From: Euperipatoides rowelli
Taxonomy: Eukaryota; Onychophora; Udeonychophora; Euonychophora; Peripatopsidae
Strand: one strand, 5' to 3'
NCBI GenBank assembly: GCA_003024985.2
Contig: PXIH01S0020346.1
Length of the DNA: 11,334 nt
A model generated the notes under the pieces. It saw nothing but the letters and a program-made list of their open reading frames with translations. It ran no database searches and was not told the origin of the DNA. The translations under genes were made by a program, and so were the position numbers. This document shows, piece after piece, positions 7,968-11,334 of the stretch (position 1 is the stretch's first letter; every line of letters begins with the position of its first letter).

Positions 7968-8260
7968 GATGAAGATTTTTAAACTAGACCATGCATCTTT
8001 TTTCTTGGTGGAACAATTATCACGTCAAGTTTGAATAATTTTCTATATATTAATATGAAGATAATTTGATATTTTGAGTTCAAACTTAAGTAATTTTCAC
8101 TTGAGCTTAAACTTAACTACTAAAGTCATATACAAAATGACAAGAAATGACTAAAACATGTTTATTCCATGCTTTCTTCTGGTTTTTCTCATGATGTGCC
8201 ATGGAAGCCTAGAGTTCCTTGTAAGCTTAGTTGGGAAATTCTGAACTAGAAGAATGTCGG
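7893..8260 (+). repeat. Copy B of the ~370-bp dispersed repeat
   Basis: This is the inverted partner of 1325-1698, about 6.2 kb away. It begins inside the exon-like frame (near the LTKQ codons), crosses the GTGAG donor-like site at 7964, and extends about 295 bp into A/T-rich sequence ending near TCTGAACTAGAAGAATGTC. Similarity covers coding-like and non-coding parts alike, so a DNA-level duplication or transposition produced the pair rather than copying from a spliced RNA. No clear terminal inverted repeats or target duplications were seen at its edges. Confidence 0.75.
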
Positions 8261-8688
8261 CATGGTTCTATTCATTGCCTTAAGTTTTTAAAACAAGTAA
8301 ATAGAGTAGTATTGTGTCGTTCCAAGAACAAAAATGACATACTGTACAAGAAAATAAAATTGTTCATTCATACCGCCATTAACAAAATAGCAATAAATTA
8401 GTTTACTTTATTGAATAATTGAACATAAACCTGAGTGTTGCAGACAATTAATAAATTTAAAATTCAAGTAAAAAGAAAACAGAAAAAGTAACGAGTAAAT
8501 GTAAAATAAATATAAGTAAACTCAATTTCATTTTATTTTGTTTGCAAAGCATTCACATTTTTCAATAAATAAATTACCTATAAAGCTATTGTAACCTAAT
8601 TAAAAAAATTAAGAAATTAAACTAAATTTATATTTGATTTAAATATAACTTTCTGGAATAAGAAGAAAAAAAGACTTTGAAATTTTAA
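8261..8688. other. A+T-rich stretch, nothing recognised
   Basis: Stops occur in every frame. No RNA gene, palindrome or transposon motif stands out. Base composition is like that of introns or intergenic DNA in this window. Confidence 0.5.
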
Positions 8689-8835
8689 AATATACAGTTA
8701 AATGTCTTGATCAAATGGTTTGAGGAATGTGCATTGACGATGGAAGACAAGACTTTGACAATTACAAGAAAAGACTACCAAAGGCACCCCATAAGATACA
8801 TGTGCCACCACTATTTCTCAGACAAAGTTAAGTAA
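8689..8835 (+). pseudogene. Second exon-like open frame, unknown
   Basis: A 48-codon open frame lies between TAA 8686-8688 and TAA 8833-8835. It reads WFEECALTMEDKTLTITRKD followed by YQRHPIRYMCHHYFSDKVK. Its G+C content is well above that of its neighbours. It starts next to an acceptor-like TATACAG (8691-8697), and a donor-like GTAAAG sits at 8832, so 8698-8831 could be an internal exon. The ending, Tyr-x-Cys-His-His-Tyr-Phe-Ser-Asp, faintly recalls the C--HF end of THAP zinc fingers, with a Trp upstream. That is too weak to assign. It could be a fragment of a transposase gene, a host exon or chance. Confidence 0.25.
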
Positions 8836-8927
8836 AGTTACACCATCATCGAACAAGTGCAGCATCACCTGATACTTTAACTTTTTTAACACTTTGAAAG
8901 AAATCAAAGAATTACCATGCAACTACT

Positions 8928-8946
8928 CCCCCCCCCCCATCCCCCC
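8928..8946. repeat. C-tract (C11-AT-C6)
   Basis: Eleven C, then AT, then six C, in DNA that is otherwise over 70% A+T. The minus strand, G6-AT-G11, has enough G runs to fold into a G-quadruplex in principle. It is also a likely site of sequencing length error. Confidence 0.8.
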
Positions 8947-8949
8947 ATA

Positions 8950-9518
8950 GTTTTTACCTTTTCTAAGGTTCAGGAGAGTGTTTCCTTAATCCAAATATGT
9001 GTTCAGTTTTGAAAAACTGTCTTTTAAAGAAGTCTGAAATTAGCCAAACAAGTGAACCTGGTCACTTTTGCATTGCATTGTAGTACATTTTAAGTACAGT
9101 AGCATTGATAAATGTGCATGCTCACTTGATAGACTACCTACGGTAATTATTTTTAGTAGAACAGCTCTATATTTTAAAATTGTTTATTTTTCTCATTTTA
9201 GAAGTTTATATTTAAATTAAATATAATCTATGTTAAGTTAATTTTTTAAATGGATTAAAAAGATTTATAGATAATTTATTTTAAATGCCCGAAAGCTTTA
9301 CAAATCAAATAAAAAAAAAATGAAGCACGAGCTGACTAATTTTTATTTTACATTTATTTAACTGTTATTTTTATTGTTTTCTTCTTAATTGTATTGTACT
9401 ATTCATTAACTGTCTAAGTAACATGGCATACCTGGAAGAACACTCTTAGGTAAATATCTCAATGATTCAATCATTCATTAAACTAAATTAATATATTGAT
9501 AATGCTGGAATGAGCAAA
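8950..9518. other. A+T-rich stretch, nothing recognised apart from a small palindrome
   Basis: No gene or RNA is visible. AATGATTCAATCATT, a near-perfect palindrome, lies at about 9461-9475 close to the hairpin element that follows. Confidence 0.5.
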
Positions 9519-9640
9519 CAGCTCTTTTCTTGTGAGTGGAGAGTGAGTCATTCACAGTTGTGGGTCATTCAAATGATTTACTTCATTCATGAATGACCCC
9601 ACATTAGTTCAGATAGCATTAATCTCTCAAAAAAGAGTTG
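9519..9640. mobile_element. Imperfect long hairpin, possibly a foldback MITE
   Basis: The left arm has AGCTCTTTTCTTGTGAG (about 9520-9536) and TGTGGGTCATTCA (9559-9571). The right arm has the complements: TGAATGACCCCACA (9590-9603) and CTCTCAAAAAAGAGTTG (9624-9640). The inner pair differs by a single base insertion and the outer pair by a few positions. The arms enclose a loop of about 18 bases, and TCATTCA words recur throughout. Such a structure is typical of small non-autonomous foldback elements. No target duplication could be identified. Confidence 0.45.
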
Positions 9641-9730
9641 AAGATTAAAAACAGATTTAAAAAAAAGACATCAAAAATTACAATAAACATTAAAATTTCC
9701 GTCTGTTGGTTATTCAATGCTTATAATTAA

Positions 9731-10013
9731 CATGTTGACTGCTACGTTAGTTATTGGCTAGCTTTGTCATTGATGACAATCCAAGTTAGATATCTTTCTA
9801 AACTGAAAGTTTTTTTACATCCTGTTATCTGATGGCACATCTTATTTTTCAATTTTATGCCAGACGCCCACTACCTATTATTACATCAAATTGTTAAGAA
9901 TATTCTCATATTTGATGCTAATAACAAAGTTCTCGTTTATTAGTTAACTCATTGTTAACATCATGTATCAGGTCGTACACTATGAGTTAACTCAAAGTGA
10001 GCAGTCAGCTGTG
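9731..10013. mobile_element. piggyBac-like MITE, 283 bp, flanked by TTAA
   Basis: The left end is TTAA (9727-9730) followed by CATGTTGACTGCTACG. The right end, read inward on the minus strand, is TTAA (10014-10017) followed by CACAGCTGACTGCTCA. Both ends start with CA and share TGACTGCT a few bases in, with one indel between. Duplicated TTAA is the target site of piggyBac-superfamily transposons, and a TTGACTGC word just inside the end is common in their short derivatives (from memory). There is no transposase ORF, so it would need one supplied from elsewhere. Three GTTAAC words (9943, 9954, 9986) and the palindrome TGAGTTAACTCA (9983-9994) lie near the right end. Confidence 0.45.
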
Positions 10014-10017
10014 TTAA

Positions 10018-10379
10018 AAACAAATTTAGTATTGCATACATTTTAATTGATTTCAAGTGTATTTCTATCAAAACATTGATAAATGCAATTTTTTTTAATA
10101 CAAGGTACAATATGAAGTAATAGCTATAAATGCAATTTTTTTATTTAAGATTTAAAAATATTATTTAATCATTATAGATGTTGTTTTTGGTGAGAGGCTT
10201 CAACTAAGTGCTAGCATAGGATATTTTGATGCCAACTGTAAGCAAATTGGGCAATTATGGGATTGATATTTTGCCTTTCTTAAATAAAGAGTCAATTTTA
10301 AAAAAAATAAATAATATAAACTTATTTGTACATCTAGTTCAAGTTGATTTGTATTTATGATTAACAGATGATTAATTAC
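10018..10379 (-). other. GALNT intron downstream of the second exon (part)
   Basis: Starting at the GTAATT donor (10379 downward on the minus strand) the sequence is A/T-rich. The frame of the previous exon stays open by chance to 10200 but loses all similarity to the family. No further GALNT exon (the lectin domain would be next) was found at lower coordinates in this window, so this intron is long or the copy ends here. Confidence 0.6.
10079..10142. repeat. 17-bp direct repeat
   Basis: ATAAATGCAATTTTTTT occurs at 10079-10095 and again at 10126-10142, 47 bp apart. This is probably a local duplication, or the footprint of a very small insertion. Confidence 0.6.
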
Positions 10380-10508
10380 CTCTCCTGATGCGACGGCTTC
10401 TCCTGGAATAAATAGTTCTGGAAAAATATTCTTCAAATACCAATCAAAACTTTTACAACCGAGCTTCTTCCTGAGCTCCTTCCTAGCACTTACATCTCCA
10501 AAATCCCC
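10380..10508 (-). CDS. Polypeptide GalNAc-transferase exon: linker between catalytic and lectin domains
   Basis: This 129-bp, 43-codon, phase-0 exon runs from an AG acceptor (10510-10509) to a GT donor (10379-10378, GTAATT). It reads [20 protein letters not shown], then [20 protein letters not shown] and SGE. The LR--L-CK-F-WYL-N--PE pattern is the conserved stretch of GALNT/pgant enzymes that joins the GT-A catalytic domain to the C-terminal ricin-type lectin domain. The GDFGDVS wording is closest, from memory, to insect pgant9-type proteins. The enzyme is a Golgi type II membrane protein that starts mucin-type O-glycosylation by moving GalNAc from UDP-GalNAc to Ser/Thr. Splice sites and frame are intact, with no sign of decay. 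The exact paralogue is not certain. Confidence 0.92.
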
Positions 10509-10592
10509 CTATAGCAAGAAACAACACAAATCAAACAGTATTTCTTTACATGGATATAATAGAAAATAAGAATAAGTTTTAAATTGCTTTAC
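10509..10592 (-). other. 84-bp GALNT intron (GT-AG, phase 0)
   Basis: On the minus strand it starts GTAAAGCAATTTAAAACTTA and ends TTTCTTGCTATAG. The junction joins ISNDM to GDFGDVS without breaking a codon, giving a continuous family match across both exons. Its small size contrasts with the flanking introns, which are longer than 370 and 550 bp. Confidence 0.9.
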
Positions 10593-10778
10593 CATATCAT
10601 TGCTAATACGTTGATAATAATATTGTTTGTAATCGTCCAACCAAACTTCTGCTAATCTCACTGAATTCCTTTTCAAAACATTAACACCACTTTTCCATTT
10701 ATATGGGCTTCTCTTGCGGAATATGTGGCCTACATGAGAACATGGGATAATTTCTAGAATACCCCCACACATCCATAT
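10593..10778 (-). CDS. Polypeptide GalNAc-transferase exon: end of catalytic domain
   Basis: This 186-bp, 62-codon, phase-0 exon runs from the acceptor TTTCAATTTAG (AG at 10780-10779) to the donor GTAAAG (10592). It begins [20 protein letters not shown] and ends [20 protein letters not shown]. This is the second half of the Gal/GalNAc-T region of GT27 enzymes, directly after the WGGEN motif, which must lie in the preceding exon outside this window. The His of VGH (codon 10727-10725) corresponds to His359 of human GALNT2, a Mn2+ ligand, and is kept. [11 protein letters not shown] is the flexible loop that closes over UDP-GalNAc. The Met at 10772 is internal, not a start. The gene looks functional as far as it can be seen. 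The two exons cover roughly a sixth of a typical ~600-residue enzyme. Confidence 0.95.
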
Positions 10779-10780
10779 CT

Positions 10781-11334
10781 AAATTGAAAATATAAAAATA
10801 TGTATACTATTACACATATACAGTACTGTATATACTTATTCAAAGAATTAAATGTTAAGCTTAAACAAATGATAAATAATTCTAAAAAGATTTGGTTTAG
10901 CAATAGTACTAATGGAGTGTCTTTTGATTCTTCACAAATTCATCAATTTATTAAGAAATTTTCAGGTTATAAAGCTAAAAATTATGATGTAATTCACTTT
11001 CCTGGAAGGTCAAAACATGAATCTTTTGAGGACATATTTGATTATTTTTCATCATAGGCCATTATTCACTCTTTTTTTGATTTTTCTTAATTTAGTAGAA
11101 ATTTTAATTTGTCAAGTATCCCGTTATTAGATGAAATTTCTGTTTGTAATGTCCTTTTAAAAATTGATTCTAGTTCATCGGTTTCTCCAGATTTGATTCC
11201 AGCTTACGTTTGGTTTCATTTTGCCAATTATATATCTGGCCCAATAACATCACTGATTAATATTTTGTCTTTGCTCTCCAATGTATGTTCTAATTTATGG
11301 ACTTTATATATACTGTGTGTATTGAATATATATA
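10781..11334 (-). other. GALNT intron upstream of the first visible exon (part)
   Basis: No further GALNT coding sequence is seen up to the window edge, so this intron exceeds 550 bp. It carries the antisense LINE fragment. It also holds the perfect 18-base palindrome ATATACAGTACTGTATAT (10816-10833) just left of that fragment. Confidence 0.7.
10830..11334 (+). pseudogene. Second Jockey/CR1-group LINE fragment, antisense in the GALNT intron
   Basis: The frame ending at 11057 reads FKELNVKLKQMINNSKKIWF, then KAKNYDVIHFPGRSKHESFE. It matches, segment for segment, the region of the large LINE at about 4985-5200 (NNSIKKVKAKEFSS, SKNYYDVIKN, VSFPGKSYKE). After stops at 11055-11057 and about 11088 it continues as LLKIDSSSSVSPDLIPAYVW and FANYISGPITSLINI. 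This is the K-SS--GPD-IP--- and following helix at the start of the reverse transcriptase. The window ends before the palm motifs. It is a related but clearly different subfamily from the large element, decayed by stops and substitutions. It may extend beyond the window. Confidence 0.8.

Noticed and set aside
8689-10379. Further GALNT exons (ricin-type lectin domain) on the minus strand
   Set aside because: I read the minus strand here for CLD and QxW motifs and found none in an open frame with splice sites.
10200-10436. Minus-strand ORF starting MKNIFPEL as a gene
   Set aside because: Only its first 19 codons are exon. After SGE comes a good GT donor, and the remaining sequence is low-complexity intron. 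The Met is not aligned with any start in the family.
10509-10772. The apparent minus-strand ORF starting at the Met of MCGG as a complete small gene
   Set aside because: The Met is internal to a GALNT exon that begins two codons earlier at a splice acceptor. The ORF's last 28 codons read into the 84-bp intron and have no similarity to the family.
1-11334. CRISPR array, phage, bacterial defence or operon
   Set aside because: There are no regularly spaced identical repeats and no ribosome-binding-site-led gene clusters. Spliced exons and LINEs make this eukaryotic nuclear DNA.
1-11334. TATA-like and AATAAA-like words as promoters or polyadenylation sites
   Set aside because: In DNA this A+T-rich such words occur everywhere by chance, and none sits at a supported gene boundary.

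Overview
The window is eukaryotic, intron-bearing and very A+T-rich (over 70% by eye). It is mostly intergenic or intronic DNA packed with decayed transposable elements. Only one host gene can be named: on the minus strand at 10380-10778, two consecutive exons of a polypeptide N-acetylgalactosaminyltransferase (GALNT/pgant, GT27 family), split by an 84-bp GT-AG intron. The short intron, base composition and the wording of the exon (closest, from memory, to insect pgant9-type proteins) suggest an invertebrate, perhaps an arthropod. The species cannot be fixed from the sequence.

Layout. 1-435: a short open frame of unknown meaning and a decayed RTE-type LINE reverse transcriptase fragment. 436-3044: A+T-rich DNA without a gene, except one copy (1325-1698) of a ~370-bp dispersed repeat. 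3045-3660: a 44-residue orphan ORF followed at once by a hAT-like transposon end. 3662-6826: the largest element, a LINE of the Jockey/CR1 group. Its endonuclease, reverse transcriptase and C-terminal regions occur in the right order but are split over frames, carry stops, and lack the catalytic palm motifs. It ends in an (AAT)n tail. 6827-7340: two more LINE 3'-end fragments. 7367-7790: microsatellite, CTAGCC palindromes and a short direct repeat. 7821-8260: an exon-like open frame inside the second, inverted copy of the ~370-bp repeat. 8261-10200: A+T-rich DNA with an exon-like ORF, a C-tract, a hairpin (9519-9640) and a 283-bp piggyBac-like MITE flanked by TTAA (9731-10013). 10380-10778: the GALNT exons. 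10830-11334: a fragment of a second LINE related to the large one, lying antisense to GALNT in its upstream intron.

All recognised LINE pieces point along the plus strand, opposite to GALNT. Nothing suggests an operon, a CRISPR array or a prokaryotic defence system. The most unusual observations are the inverted ~370-bp repeat pair that seems to carry an exon plus its flanking intron, and several nested or adjacent non-autonomous elements. I see no convincing new biological system.
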